Source: Sanguibacter suaedae (GTDB taxonomy: Bacteria > Actinomycetota > Actinomycetes > Actinomycetales > Cellulomonadaceae). From it: a stretch of 64,000 nucleotides of DNA. The stretch covers positions 1 to 64,000 of the forward strand of contig NZ_JAEINH010000003.1 of the NCBI RefSeq assembly GCF_016342785.1. The letters run 5' to 3'. This document shows, piece by piece, positions 1-10,769 of the stretch. The notes under the pieces were generated by a model. That model was given only the letters and a program-made list of their open reading frames with translations, was not told the origin of the DNA and searched no databases. A program made the position numbers and the translations under genes. The first letter of the stretch is position 1. Every line of letters starts with the position of its first letter.

Positions 1-1152
1 GGCGCGGGGTACGTCCCCGCCCCCCCGGGGGTGCCGCAGGTCGGCCCCGCTCGACGCACCGAAGTACGTCGCCCGGACGCGCGGGCCCGTCCGGGCGAAC
101 GCCCGGGCGACGGCGTCCCTCCCCGCGAACGGTCGGGACGGTCCCATGGTCCGGGCGAGCACCGCCTCCGGACCCCGACGGGTCCTGAGGACCACGTCGA
201 GGAGAGGGCTGCCGAGGACGTTCAGCTCCGCCCGGGACACCGGTGCGCCGTGCGCGGCGCTCGCGGCCAGCACGAGACCCTGCGCGCCGACGTCGTCGCG
301 GACAGCCGCGGACAGCGCGACGAGTCCCCCGCCCGAGTGGCCGACGAGCACGACGTCCCCGACACCGGCCCCGTCGAGGACGGTGACGAGGTCGCGCGTG
401 AGGAGGTCGATCGTCACGGGGGTGCCGCCGAGGGGCGTGGCGCCGTGCCCCCGGAGCTCGACGCGCAGGACGGGGACGCCCTCCGCGACGAGGGCGTCGG
501 CCACGTCGTCCCACGCCTCGGGACCGGACGCCCAGCCGTGGACGAGGACCACGTGGACGTCCGTCGAGCGGCGGAGCGGCTCGGTGACCAGCGCGCGCAG
601 CTCGAGGCCGTCGTCCGCGGTGACGGTCGTCGTGGTGGCACGTGCCACGTCGGCGACCGAGGGCCGCTCCCCCGCACCGTCGACGGTCAGGCGGGCCGCG
701 AGGGCGTCGAACGCGGTGCGCACGCCGATCGAGTGCTGCGCGCCCACGTCCACGACGCGCGCGAGGCCCCGGACCCATCCCTGGGGGACCGCGTCGAACG
801 TCACCGAGAGGCGCGAGGCCGCCCCGTCCGCGAGCGCCTCGACGTCGAACCGCCAGGAGCCGCGGAAGCACCCGTCGACGAAGTCCATCGCGAGGCGGCG
901 GTGCGGCTCGACGGTGCGCGTGGTGGCGACGAACGTCAGGACGGGGCCGCGCGAGTCGCGCCCGCCCGGCCGGACCTCGACGCGCAGGCTCGCGCCCACG
1001 CGGTCGACGGGTCCCGACAGCGGGACGAAGGTGTTGTTGGGCAACCACCACCGGGAGCCGCCCGCGAGCTCGGCGAGGAGCTCGCGCCACACGTCCGCGG
1101 GTGGCGCCGGGAGCTCCACCTCGTCGCGGAGATGGTACCGGGGCGCGGTCAT
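1..1152 (-). CDS. SRPBCC domain plus alpha/beta hydrolase fusion (C-terminus cut by window edge)
   Basis: The frame is open from an ATG at 1152 to the window edge, giving 384 codons without a stop. Residues about 1-165 read as a SRPBCC/START-like hydrophobic-ligand domain: a YHLRDEVELPAPPADVWREL start and a later segment of the form RLSVTFDAVPQGWV. From about residue 195 an alpha/beta hydrolase follows (VHGWASGPEAW oxyanion-loop region, then the nucleophile elbow GHSGGG with Ser273). The ATG overlaps the TGA of the upstream flavin oxidase (ATGA), so it is translationally coupled as the last visible gene of a three-gene leftward operon. By family it should hydrolyse an ester, lactone or similar bond; the fused SRPBCC domain could hold a hydrophobic substrate (inference). 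The catalytic His lies at or beyond the edge and cannot be checked. Confidence 0.85.
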   Translation of the reverse strand, partial: MTAPRYHLRDEVELPAPPADVWRELLAELAGGSRWWLPNNTFVPLSGPVDRVGASLRVEVRPGGRDSRGPVLTFVATTRTVEPHRRLAMDFVDGCFRGSWRFDVEALADGAASRLSVTFDAVPQGWVRGLARVVDVGAQHSIGVRTAFDALAARLTVDGAGERPSVADVARATTTTVTADDGLELRALVTEPLRRSTDVHVVLVHGWASGPEAWDDVADALVAEGVPVLRVELRGHGATPLGGTPVTIDLLTRDLVTVLDGAGVGDVVLVGHSGGGLVALSAAVRDDVGAQGLVLAASAAHGAPVSRAELNVLGSPLLDVVLRTRRGPEAVLARTMGPSRPFAGRDAVARAFARTGPRVRATYFGASSGADLRHPRGGGDVPRA

Positions 1153-2699
1153 CCGAAGAAGCCCTGTCCGGGAGTGAGGATCGACCGCGGGTCGTACGCC
1201 CTCTTGAGCCTCTTGAACGCGGCGTAGGTGGAGCGGCCCCAGTGGCGTTCCCAGTCGCGGGCCGTCATCCGCGGGATGGCACCGATGATGTACCGCTTCC
1301 CACCGAGGGCGACGAGCGCGTCGTAGAGCCTGCGGTTGCGCTCGAGCATGGCGTCGATGGCAGCGGGATCGGTCGTCGGGTGGGGGAACGCGAGGAGGTC
1401 GAAGAAGAACGCGGTGCCGTCCGCGCCTCCCTGGAGCGCGAAGAGCGGGGCCCGGACCCGCGCCGGGTCGATCGGGGACAGCAGGCAGAACCCGGCGCCG
1501 AGGTCGTCGGCCGTGAGGTCGGGCAGGACGGTCGCGAGGAAGCTCTCGACCTTGTCGCTGGGGACGAGGAGGCTCAACCACGGCTTGCGCTGCGTCCAGT
1601 AGCCCCCGGCGAGGAGGCCGGGCATGAGCGGCGCGAGCCGGAAGGCCCAGTCGCGGTAGGGCAGGGAGAACTCCTGGCGCTCGGCGGCGACGTCGCCCAG
1701 CCGGGCGAGGACGTCGTCGACGGCGGGCGCATGCTCGGTCGAGTGGTAGCTGCCGACCTCCATCTTGAAGCGCCAGGACGTCCCGTCGGCCGACCGGACG
1801 ATCTCCCCGGCCTGGTAGTCGAAGCGCTGGGTGCCCATGACGAGGGTCTGGTCCGCGAGGAACCGCCGGATGTCGTCGTAGTAGAAGGACCGCATGGTCG
1901 CGGTGGTCTCGGCGGGGACGAGGGCGAGCTCGACCTTGGTGATGACGCCCACCTGGCCGCCGCCTGCGAGGACGGCGTCGAAGAGCGCGGAGTTCCGCCG
2001 GGCGGTCGCGGTGACGAGCCGCCCTGCCCCGGTGACCACCTCGACGGACCGGACCATGTCGGCCTGGAGGCCGGCCCGCTGCACGTTCCCGCCGATCCCC
2101 CCGACGGAGATGGTGCCGCCGACGGAGAGGTTGAGGTAGTCCGGCAGGGAGGCGACCGTCGACCCGACGGCCAGGGCGGCGTCGACGACCTCGCCCCAGG
2201 TGGCTCCCGCGCCGACGACCGCGCACGTCGCGTCGACCTTCTCGATGGTCCGGAACGAGCGGGCGTCGATCTGGATACCGCCGGGGGTGAGCGCCTGCCC
2301 GTAGTTCGAGTGGGACTCGAGGACCCCGGGTTCTCCGCTCTGCCCGTTGACTGCCACGGAGATGCAGTGGCGGCGCGCGAAGGTGATCATCGCGACGATG
2401 TCGGCCGTCGACCCGGGCCGCAGGACGGCCCAGGGCTCGGCGCGCACGAAGCCCCCGAAGTCGCTGTCGAACCCGGCGGGGACGCCGACCTCGAGGGTGC
2501 CGTCGAGGCGGGGGACGTCGGCGCGGCTCGACGAGGCGTGCGCCGTGTCGGCGGTGAGCCACCCGGAGCCGACGAGGCTCCAGGCGACGACGGTCGCGCC
2601 GGCCGCGAGGAAGGCGCGCCGCGACGTGCCCTCCCCCGTCGGCCCCACCTCCTGGGTGGTCATGGGGTCGACGGGTCCTGCTGCATCGGTTGCGTACAT
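1149..2699 (-). CDS. Tat-exported FAD-linked oxidase, cytokinin dehydrogenase-like
   Basis: A 516-residue flavoprotein. A twin-arginine signal (SRRAFLAAG, Arg27-Arg28, then a hydrophobic stretch ending near TAHA) predicts folded export. The PCMH-type FAD domain follows (RPGSTADIVAMITFARRH). The segment SHSNYGQA around His130 matches the GHSxxGQ covalent-flavin motif of cytokinin dehydrogenases, with the first Gly changed to Ser. The C-terminal half resembles the cytokinin-binding domain (KPWLSLLVPSDKVESF), and the end RAYDPRSILTPGQGFF is typical of the family. The start at 2699 has GAGAGG 8 nt upstream; an ATG at 2663 would also keep the Tat signal. It lies 5 nt after the monooxygenase gene. 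Substrate unknown: the family oxidises amine or alcohol carbons with O2 or an electron acceptor, and here the substrate is probably the cluster product. Confidence 0.85.
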   Translation of the reverse strand: MYATDAAGPVDPMTTQEVGPTGEGTSRRAFLAAGATVVAWSLVGSGWLTADTAHASSSRADVPRLDGTLEVGVPAGFDSDFGGFVRAEPWAVLRPGSTADIVAMITFARRHCISVAVNGQSGEPGVLESHSNYGQALTPGGIQIDARSFRTIEKVDATCAVVGAGATWGEVVDAALAVGSTVASLPDYLNLSVGGTISVGGIGGNVQRAGLQADMVRSVEVVTGAGRLVTATARRNSALFDAVLAGGGQVGVITKVELALVPAETTATMRSFYYDDIRRFLADQTLVMGTQRFDYQAGEIVRSADGTSWRFKMEVGSYHSTEHAPAVDDVLARLGDVAAERQEFSLPYRDWAFRLAPLMPGLLAGGYWTQRKPWLSLLVPSDKVESFLATVLPDLTADDLGAGFCLLSPIDPARVRAPLFALQGGADGTAFFFDLLAFPHPTTDPAAIDAMLERNRRLYDALVALGGKRYIIGAIPRMTARDWERHWGRSTYAAFKRLKRAYDPRSILTPGQGFFG

Positions 2700-2704
2700 G
2701 GGGA

Positions 2705-4276
2705 TCACCTCTCGGTCACGAGGTCCCGCGCGCGCGCGGAGACCGTCGTCAGCTGGTAGTCGGACGGGACGAAACTCTTGGTCATGCGTGCGAACCGCGC
2801 GGTCGTCATGGGCCACACGGACGGGTTGCGGCCGGAGGCGTCGGCGTACCAGCTGCGGCACCCGCCGTCCTCCCAGACGGTGCCGGTGAACCGACGGCGC
2901 AGCATCGCGTCGAACCGGTCCTGCACCTCGGTGCGGACCTCGAAGGCGGCGACGGACCGGTCGTCCATGCACCGCAGCGCGGAGAGGAGGTAGCCGACCT
3001 GGGCCTCGATCATCACGGTCTGCGAGGAGTGCCCGAGGGCCGTGTTGGGGCCGAGGACGAGGAAGAGGTTCGGGAAGCCGGCGACCGTGGACCCCAGGTA
3101 GGCGGACGCCCCGCCGGCCCAGTGCTCGGCGAGCGTGCGGCCGTCGGCGCCCTCGACGAGCCGCGCCACCGGGCGCTCCACGGAGCGGAACCCGGTGGCG
3201 AAGACGAGCACGTCGACGTCCCGGACGTCGTCCCCGGCGAGGACGGACGACCCGTGCACCGAGTCCACCCCGGCCGCGACGACGTCGACGCCGGGGCTCG
3301 TGAGCGCCTGGTAGTACGTGTTGGAGAACAGCACCCGCTTGCACCCGGCCACGTAGTCCGGGGTGAGCGCGTCACGCAGCGGGCCCTCCGGGACCGTGGC
3401 GTGCAGGTGCGCGAGGGCGGACGACTGGAGCGTCTTGCGCATGAGGTCGGGCCGGGCCATGAGGCCGACGACGATCTCGCGGCCCCGCTTGTTGAACTCC
3501 CGGCGGAAGCGCTGGTAGCCGGGGACGTTGCGGCGCAGCCACAGCTGACCCGGGCCGATCGCCTTGTCGGGCTTGGGTGCCACCCATGCCGGGGTCCGCT
3601 GGTAGACGGTGAGGCTCGCGACGTCCGGCTGGATGCTCGGGATGATCTGGATGGCGGAGGCACCGGTACCGACCACCGCGACGCGCTTGCCCCGGACGTC
3701 GAGCGTCGGGTCCCAGCGGGACGAGTGCACGACGGTCCCCTCGAAGCCCTCGAGGCCGGGCAGGTCCGGGACGGCGGGCTCGCTGAGGTACCCCGTCCCC
3801 AGGACGAGGACGTCCGCCGTCCAGGCACCCCGGGACGTCGTGACGTGCCAGAGCTTGCGGTCGTCGTCCCAGCGCGCCCGCTCGAGGGCGTGGCCGAAGC
3901 GGATGTGCGGGCGCAGACCGAAGGCGTCCGTCGTGCGCCTCAGGTACTCGAGGATCTCCGAGCGTGTGCCGAAGGTCCTGCGCCACTCCGTGGACGGCGC
4001 GAACGAGTACGAGTAGAGCAACGACATGACGTCGCACGCCGCTCCCGGGTAGTCGTTCTCGCGCCACGTGCCGCCGACGTCCTCGGCGCGCTCGAGGACG
4101 ACGAAGTCGTCCCGCCCCGCGGCGAGGAGCCGGATGGCGGTCCCGAGGCCGGAGAACCCGGCCCCGACGATCGCCACGCGGGTGTGCGGCACGTCGCCCG
4201 GCCGCCCGGGGGCGTGCCCGCTCGGGGCACCGCCTGAGTTGGTCCGCCGGGCTTCGTCGGCGCTGGGCTCGTCCAC
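2705..4276 (-). CDS. Flavin-containing monooxygenase, Baeyer-Villiger type
   Basis: A 523-residue protein with a FAD Rossmann motif GAGFSG (residues 38-43), the complete Baeyer-Villiger fingerprint FxGxxxHxxxW (F178 to W188, followed by Asp), and an NADPH Rossmann motif GTGASA (203-208). These three in this order define type I BVMOs, which insert oxygen next to a ketone to give an ester or lactone using NADPH and O2. The GTG start at 4276 has a strong GGAGGAGAGG 7 nt upstream; the frame stays open far upstream but without comparable signals. It is first gene of the leftward operon with the FAD oxidase and hydrolase. An ester made here could be cut by the hydrolase encoded downstream (inference). 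N- or S-oxidation is an alternative activity of the wider family. Confidence 0.9.
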   Translation of the reverse strand: MDEPSADEARRTNSGGAPSGHAPGRPGDVPHTRVAIVGAGFSGLGTAIRLLAAGRDDFVVLERAEDVGGTWRENDYPGAACDVMSLLYSYSFAPSTEWRRTFGTRSEILEYLRRTTDAFGLRPHIRFGHALERARWDDDRKLWHVTTSRGAWTADVLVLGTGYLSEPAVPDLPGLEGFEGTVVHSSRWDPTLDVRGKRVAVVGTGASAIQIIPSIQPDVASLTVYQRTPAWVAPKPDKAIGPGQLWLRRNVPGYQRFRREFNKRGREIVVGLMARPDLMRKTLQSSALAHLHATVPEGPLRDALTPDYVAGCKRVLFSNTYYQALTSPGVDVVAAGVDSVHGSSVLAGDDVRDVDVLVFATGFRSVERPVARLVEGADGRTLAEHWAGGASAYLGSTVAGFPNLFLVLGPNTALGHSSQTVMIEAQVGYLLSALRCMDDRSVAAFEVRTEVQDRFDAMLRRRFTGTVWEDGGCRSWYADASGRNPSVWPMTTARFARMTKSFVPSDYQLTTVSARARDLVTER

Positions 4277-4499
4277 GTCGTGTCCTCTCCTCCGGAGCGG
4301 ACGGGCTTCGTCCCGTCCGGCTGCCAGGCCGATCGTGTCCTCGGACCGCAAGACGACCGTAAGGAGCGCGGCGGCGGCGGGCGGTGCGGGCTCTTGCGGT
4401 CCCGTTGCACGCACCGGGTTGCATGACGGTTGCCGCGGCACCGCGGCCGCGGACCCGACCAGGGGCCGACCGAGAGCACGACAGCAGAGGAAGAGCGCA
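4277..4499. promoter_or_regulatory. Divergent promoter region of the ACP cluster with spaced TTGC repeats
   Basis: This 223-nt gap separates the leftward monooxygenase operon from the rightward ACP operon, so it must hold both promoters. Four TTGC words sit at 4394, 4405, 4419 and 4430. They form two TTGC-N7-TTGC pairs whose first members are 25 nt apart, all in the same orientation. Three of the four are extended (GTTGCA, GGTTGCA, GGTTGCC). Direct half-sites with this regular spacing are typical of an activator or repressor binding on successive helical turns. No clear -35/-10 pair was seen near them. No regulator gene is encoded in the visible part of the cluster, so one may lie left of the window. 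Confidence 0.45.
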
Positions 4500-4763
4500 A
4501 TGATCCCCACCCTCGAAGTACTCGTCGAGCAGATGCAGGCCGTCTCGGGCGCACCGTCGATCGATCCCGACGCCCCGCTCGTCGAGCTGTCCGAGATCGA
4601 CTCCATGGACCTCATGGAGTGGCTGTTCAGCTTCCAGTCGTCGCACCCCGACGCGGGCGTCGACGCCGCCGTCTTCGACAACGAGGACGGCTCCCTGACC
4701 ATCCGGACGGTGCACGAGCGTCTCGAGCGCGCCGTCTCGGCGGACGCGGTCAGCGAGCGATGA
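4500..4763 (+). CDS. Stand-alone acyl carrier protein
   Basis: An 87-residue acidic protein. The motif EIDSMDLMEWLF carries the phosphopantetheine serine at Ser35 in a DSM context, a common variant of the canonical DSL. Size and acidity fit a discrete type II ACP. The ATG at 4500 has GAGGAAGAG upstream and follows the divergent promoter region directly. Its TGA overlaps the ATG of the KAS III gene (ATGA), so the two are coupled. It should be activated by the EntD-type transferase encoded at the end of the same gene set and carry the acyl intermediate for KAS III and the ketoreductase. It is probably not the housekeeping fatty-acid ACP, which normally sits in a fabD-fabH-acpP-fabF operon (inference from context). 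Confidence 0.88.
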   Translation: MIPTLEVLVEQMQAVSGAPSIDPDAPLVELSEIDSMDLMEWLFSFQSSHPDAGVDAAVFDNEDGSLTIRTVHERLERAVSADAVSER

Positions 4764-5752
4764 CGACGTTCGGGATCACCGGGTGGGGCACCGCCCTGCC
4801 GGAACGCACCCTCACCAGCGCCGAGCTGGGCGAGCGGTTCGGTGTGGACGAGCAGTGGATCGTCAGCCGGTGCGGCATCCGTGAGCGTCGGTGGGTCGAG
4901 GACGGGCAGACGACCGCGTCGCTCGCCGTCGACGCCGGTCGCGCCGCCATGGACCGGGCCGGCCTCACGGGCGAGGACATCGCGCACCTCATCGTCGCGA
5001 CGGCCACCCCGGAGCAGCCGTCGCCCGCGACGTCGGCGTTCGTCCACCACGAGCTGGGCATCTCCGGCAGCGCGCACGACGTCAACGCCGAGTGCTCCGG
5101 GTTCGTGTACGCGCTCATCATGGCCACGGCTCTCATGCGCATCGACCCTCGCCCGATCCTCATCATCGGCAGCGACACGCACTCCCTGACGACCGCGCCG
5201 GACGACCGCGACCTGGGGATCCTCGTCGGGGACGGTGCGGGGGCCGTGGTCCTCACCCCCGGCGACGGTGAGTGGCTCCTGGGCTGGGACATGGGCGCGG
5301 ACGGGAGCCGGACGAACAGCCTCAAGGTCCTGGCCGGCGGCAGCAGGATGCCGACCACCCCGCAGACCGTCGAGGACGGCCTGCACTTCGCCACCATCAA
5401 CGGGAACGAGATCTACCTCAACGCGGTCCGGCTGACCATCGGGACCGTGCGCAGGACGCTCGCGTCCGCCGGGGTCGACGTCTCCGACGTGGACGTCGTC
5501 ATCCCTCACCAGGCGAACATCCGCATCATCAACTCGATCGCCTCGCACACGGGGATCGTCGACGAGCAGGTGTTCACGAACCTCGAGCGGTACGGGAACA
5601 CGGCGTCCGCGTCGATCCCGATCGCGCTGAGCGAGGCGCTCGACGCCGAGCGCGTCTCGGCAGGCGACCTCGTGCTCCTCGCCGGGTTCGGCGCCGGGAT
5701 GACGTGGGCGTCGGTGCTGCTGCGCTGGGGCGGCGCGGAGGTGGCCGCATGA
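4760..5752 (+). CDS. 3-oxoacyl-ACP synthase III (KAS III, FabH-like)
   Basis: A 330-residue thiolase-fold enzyme with the full KAS III triad: Cys112 (AECSGFVYAL), His250 (IPHQANIRI) and Asn280 (YGNTASASIPIAL). The N-terminal RCGIRERRW is the FabH RTGIRERR motif with Cys for Thr. KAS III condenses an acyl-CoA with malonyl-ACP to give a beta-ketoacyl-ACP. It overlaps the ACP gene upstream and the ketoreductase gene downstream, each by 4 nt. No elongating KAS II and no dehydratase gene is visible, so the pathway may make a single condensation or borrow housekeeping enzymes. Other uses of this fold, such as ester formation or head-to-head condensation, cannot be excluded. Confidence 0.93.
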   Translation: MTTFGITGWGTALPERTLTSAELGERFGVDEQWIVSRCGIRERRWVEDGQTTASLAVDAGRAAMDRAGLTGEDIAHLIVATATPEQPSPATSAFVHHELGISGSAHDVNAECSGFVYALIMATALMRIDPRPILIIGSDTHSLTTAPDDRDLGILVGDGAGAVVLTPGDGEWLLGWDMGADGSRTNSLKVLAGGSRMPTTPQTVEDGLHFATINGNEIYLNAVRLTIGTVRRTLASAGVDVSDVDVVIPHQANIRIINSIASHTGIVDEQVFTNLERYGNTASASIPIALSEALDAERVSAGDLVLLAGFGAGMTWASVLLRWGGAEVAA

Positions 5753-6498
5753 GCGCGCAGCCGGCAGGCCGTCCCGAGCGCCCCGTCGCGCTCGTCACCG
5801 GGGCGTCGAGCGGCTTCGGCCGGTCGATCGCCGTGGAGCTCGACGGCCTGGGCTTTCGGGTGGGCGTGCACTACAGGTCGTCGGAGACCGGTGCGAAGGA
5901 GACGGCGACGTCGTTGTCCAACGACTCGGCCGTCGTCGGGGGCGACGTCTCGTCGTGGGACGACGCGTTCCGGGTGCACGCCGAGGTCGTGGAGCAGCTC
6001 GGGCCCGTCGACGTCCTCGTGAACAACGGCGGGGTGCGCCACGACTCGCTCATGGCGATGCAGAACCCCGAGGAGTGGCGGTCGGTCATCGACACGAACC
6101 TCGTGGGCGCGTTCCACCTGAGCAGGTTGTGCCTGCCGTCGATGCTCACGCGGCGGTGGGGGCGGATCGTCAACGTCGTCTCACCGTCGGCCATCGTCGC
6201 CACGCCCGGCCAGACCGCCTACGCTGCCTCGAAGGCGGGACTCGTCGGGATGACCCGCACGCTCGCCGCGGAGTGCGCGGCCCGGGGCGTGACGGTCAAC
6301 GCCCTGTCCCCGGGCTTCATGATCACGGGGATGACGGAGTCGCTGCCGGACAAGGTGAAGGAGGGCATCCGCACCAAGTGCCCGATGCGACGGTTCGGCA
6401 CGACGGAGGAGATCGCCCGGTCCATCGGGTTCTTCGTCGACACGGACTACATGACCGGCCAGGTCGTGAGCATCGACGGCGGCGTCTCCATCACGTGA
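5749..6498 (+). CDS. SDR-family 3-oxoacyl-ACP reductase (FabG-like)
   Basis: A 249-residue short-chain dehydrogenase. It has the cofactor motif TGASSGFG near residue 18, the NNG motif (VLVNNGG) in place of the commoner NNAG, and the catalytic Ser followed by YxxxK (TAYAASKAG). Downstream residues PGFMITGM and the C-terminal VSIDGGVSIT are typical of FabG. It should reduce the KAS III beta-ketoacyl-ACP product to a beta-hydroxyacyl-ACP using NADPH. The ATG overlaps the KAS III stop by 4 nt, giving a tightly coupled ACP-KAS III-FabG unit that ends at a strong hairpin right after its stop codon. Confidence 0.92.
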   Translation: MSAQPAGRPERPVALVTGASSGFGRSIAVELDGLGFRVGVHYRSSETGAKETATSLSNDSAVVGGDVSSWDDAFRVHAEVVEQLGPVDVLVNNGGVRHDSLMAMQNPEEWRSVIDTNLVGAFHLSRLCLPSMLTRRWGRIVNVVSPSAIVATPGQTAYAASKAGLVGMTRTLAAECAARGVTVNALSPGFMITGMTESLPDKVKEGIRTKCPMRRFGTTEEIARSIGFFVDTDYMTGQVVSIDGGVSIT

Positions 6499-6533
6499 GA
6501 CGGGCGACCGGGCCGCGCGCCCGGTCGCCCGTC
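6499..6533 (+). terminator. Hairpin directly after the FabG-like gene
   Basis: A perfect 15-bp inverted repeat (6499-6513 with 6519-6533) and a 5-nt loop start at the base after the FabG stop codon. The stem is almost all G and C and no T-run follows, which is usual for terminators in high-GC actinobacteria. It probably attenuates rather than isolates the ACP operon, because the next two genes run in the same direction and fit the same pathway. Confidence 0.75.
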
Positions 6534-6591
6534 CCACGGGCCTCACCCGCCCGTGCTCCCTCCCCGACGACCCGACCACGAGAGGCATCCC

Positions 6592-7071
6592 GTGCCCGAC
6601 GCCCTCCACCTGCCCCTGCTCCTCCTCGCGACCGTGACCACCGGTCTCATGGCGGGGTTCTACTACGCGTTCGCGTGCGCCGTCATGCCCGGCCTCGCCC
6701 GCACCCGGGACGACGTCGTCGTCCCGGCGATGGTCGCCGTGAACACCGCCGTGCAGAACCTGCTCTTCGCGGTCGGGTTCTTCGGGTCCTTCCTCCTCGT
6801 CGCGGGGGCGCTCCTCACCGGTGTCCTCGCCGGGGGTGCGACCGTCCTGCCGACTGCTGCGGCGCTCGCCCTCTACGTCCTCTCGCTCGTCGTGACGTTC
6901 CGGGTGAACATCCCCCTCAACGTGGGGCTCGAGGTGGCCGCGACTCGCGGCGACGCCCGGGCCCGCCGCGACTTCGAGCGCCCGTGGGTCCGTGCCAACG
7001 CGGTGCGGGGCCTCTGCGCGACCGCCTCGCTCGCCTGCCTCGCCTGGGCTCTCGTCGTCCACGAGGCATGA
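6592..7071 (+). CDS. DUF1772 (anthrone oxygenase family) integral membrane protein
   Basis: A 159-residue protein with four predicted membrane helices, roughly residues 5-30, 55-80, 85-108 and 135-157. The family hallmark NIPLN is present after helix three (FRVNIPLNVGLEV), and a basic RPWVRANAVRG precedes the last helix. DUF1772 includes fungal anthrone oxygenases and many bacterial proteins of unknown role, often encoded near oxidoreductases. The GTG at 6592 has GAGAGG 7 nt upstream and was preferred to a GTG at 6553. Its stop overlaps the phosphopantetheinyl transferase ATG (ATGA). It may be an oxygenase acting on a lipid-like product in the membrane (inference). Confidence 0.8.
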   Translation: MPDALHLPLLLLATVTTGLMAGFYYAFACAVMPGLARTRDDVVVPAMVAVNTAVQNLLFAVGFFGSFLLVAGALLTGVLAGGATVLPTAAALALYVLSLVVTFRVNIPLNVGLEVAATRGDARARRDFERPWVRANAVRGLCATASLACLAWALVVHEA

Positions 7072-7835
7072 GGTCCGTGCAGGACCTGCTCGCCGGGCTG
7101 ATCCCTCCTGGTGCGGCGGCGTGCGCGTCCGCGGCCACCGTCGCGCACGAGCAGGGCGGGCCCGCGGCCCTGCCCGAGGAGGCCGGGCTCGTCGGGCCCG
7201 AGCTCTCACCACGACGGTTCCAGTCCCTCCTCGCGCGCGACTGCGCCAGGACCGCGCTCGCCCGCATCGGGGTGCGGCCCGTCGCCATCCCCCGGGGCCC
7301 GACCGGCGCCCCGGTGTGGCCGGACGGGGTGGTCGGCAGCCTCACGCACACCACAGGGCTCCAGGCCGCTGTCGTCGGGCCGCGCAGCGTCTACGCCGGG
7401 CTCGGGATCGACGTCGAACCCTGCCACCGCCTGCGGCCCGGCGTGGCGAGGACGTTCGCCGCGCCGGTCGAGCTCGCTGGAGCGGCGGAGGTCCTCGGCG
7501 ACGCGGGGCCGCTGGCCGTCTTCTGCGCCAAGGAGGCGGCGTTCAAGGCCTGGTTCCCCTCGACCGGTGCGTGGATGTCCATGACGGACGTCACGGTGGC
7601 CTTCACGCCGGACGGCACGTTCGACGTCCGGGTGAGGGCACGGGGCGCGAGCCCCGACCGGGCGACCGTGCTGGTCGGAGGGCGTGCCGCGGTGCGGGAC
7701 GGGTTCGTCGTGGCCGTGGCGGAGCGTGTGTCGCGTGTTCTCGATTCGTCGTCGCTTGGCACAGTATTTCATCCCGCGAGTGCGGCGGGACCGTCGCAGG
7801 ACCTCCGGGGTGCCGACGTCCCGGCATCCGCTTCG

Positions 7836-7838
<3 letters not shown>
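7068..7838 (+). CDS. 4'-phosphopantetheinyl transferase, EntD/Sfp superfamily
   Basis: A 256-residue protein with the EntD-type landmarks: RFQSLLARDCARTAL near residue 50, GSLTHTTG at 90-97, the Mg-binding GIDVEP at 113-118 (Asp115, Glu117) and the KExAFK motif at 155-160 (AKEAAFKAW). These enzymes move the phosphopantetheine arm from CoA to a carrier-protein serine. Its place beside a stand-alone ACP suggests that ACP is its target; it is distinct from the short AcpS used for fatty-acid synthesis. The ATG overlaps the DUF1772 stop. The last 25 or so residues look unstructured, and its TAG stop forms part of the predicted -10 hexamer of the next gene. Confidence 0.92.
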
Positions 7839-10000
<2,162 letters not shown>

Positions 10001-10058
10001 GGCTCCGACGGCACGGAGCGCTCGTCCCCGGCACTCCCTGCCCGGACCCGCCGACCTC

Positions 10059-10070
10059 TACGCTGGTGCC
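10059..10070 (+). promoter_or_regulatory. Leaderless promoter element of the DUF4241 gene
   Basis: TACGCT at 10059-10064 lies exactly 6 nt before the ATG at 10071, and no ribosome binding site is present. It fits the leaderless pattern seen at guaB1 and other genes. It would start a DUF4241-amidotransferase-kinase operon of three overlapping genes. Confidence 0.55.
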
Positions 10071-10769
10071 ATGCAGATCACACCAGACCGGTTCTTCGCA
10101 CTCCAGAACGGACAGCCCGCCGGCTGCGCACACCCCCTGACCGTCCACGACCTCGGAGAGCTCCGCGTGCCGAGCGGACAGGTCGAGGCGTGCGATCCCT
10201 TCGTCACCCTGGGCGAGTCGGGATCCTTCCCCGTGCCGCCCGGCACGTACCCGGTCCGCGTCACCGTGGCCGACGTGTCCGACGCGGGCGAGGAGAACCA
10301 CCTGCGCGAGGCGTATCTCAGCCTCGTCGTGGCGGACGGGGACGTCGCCGAGGTGCGACCTGCGGAGCTCGCCGGGGCCGACCTCCCGGCGGAGGACCGC
10401 TACTACGGTGTGGGGGTCGACGCAGGGACCGTCGCGTTCGTGGACGCCACCGCGGCCCGCACCCTCATGCCCGAGGGGACCGACTGGTTCGAGGAGCTCT
10501 TCGACACGGGAGCCGAGTCGAGCTGGTTCGCCCGCATGGACGACCCCGACCACCTCCGCCGCGGGGCCGCGAACATCGTCCTGCCCCGGGCGACCGACGG
10601 GGAGAACGTCGTCCTGTGCCACTCCGGGTGGGGCGACGGCTTCTACCCCGTCGTCACCACGCACGACGCGACCGGCGCGCTGCTCGGGCTGCATGTGGAC
10701 CTCCTCGTCGCGGGCGATCTCGACGAGGCCGGGACGGACGAGGACGAGGACCCCCAGGTCGCCGGATGA
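10071..10769 (+). CDS. DUF4241 family protein
   Basis: A 232-residue soluble acidic protein. The central block (PSGQVEACDPFV...PPGTYPVRVTVA) and the later YYGVGVDAGTVAFVDATAAR and HSGWGDGFYPV segments are typical of DUF4241, a family of unknown function spread through actinobacteria. The C-terminal tail is very acidic (DEAGTDEDEDPQ). It has no signal peptide or membrane segment. Its stop overlaps the ATG of the amidotransferase gene, so the two are probably co-expressed. I cannot assign a biochemical role. Confidence 0.75.
   Translation: MQITPDRFFALQNGQPAGCAHPLTVHDLGELRVPSGQVEACDPFVTLGESGSFPVPPGTYPVRVTVADVSDAGEENHLREAYLSLVVADGDVAEVRPAELAGADLPAEDRYYGVGVDAGTVAFVDATAARTLMPEGTDWFEELFDTGAESSWFARMDDPDHLRRGAANIVLPRATDGENVVLCHSGWGDGFYPVVTTHDATGALLGLHVDLLVAGDLDEAGTDEDEDPQVAG

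Noticed and set aside
2300-2345. Apparent loss of the covalent-flavin histidine in the cytokinin-dehydrogenase-like oxidase
   Set aside because: A first alignment by eye placed NGQSG at the motif. The following SHSNYGQA aligns better with GHSxxGQ, so the histidine (His130) is kept.
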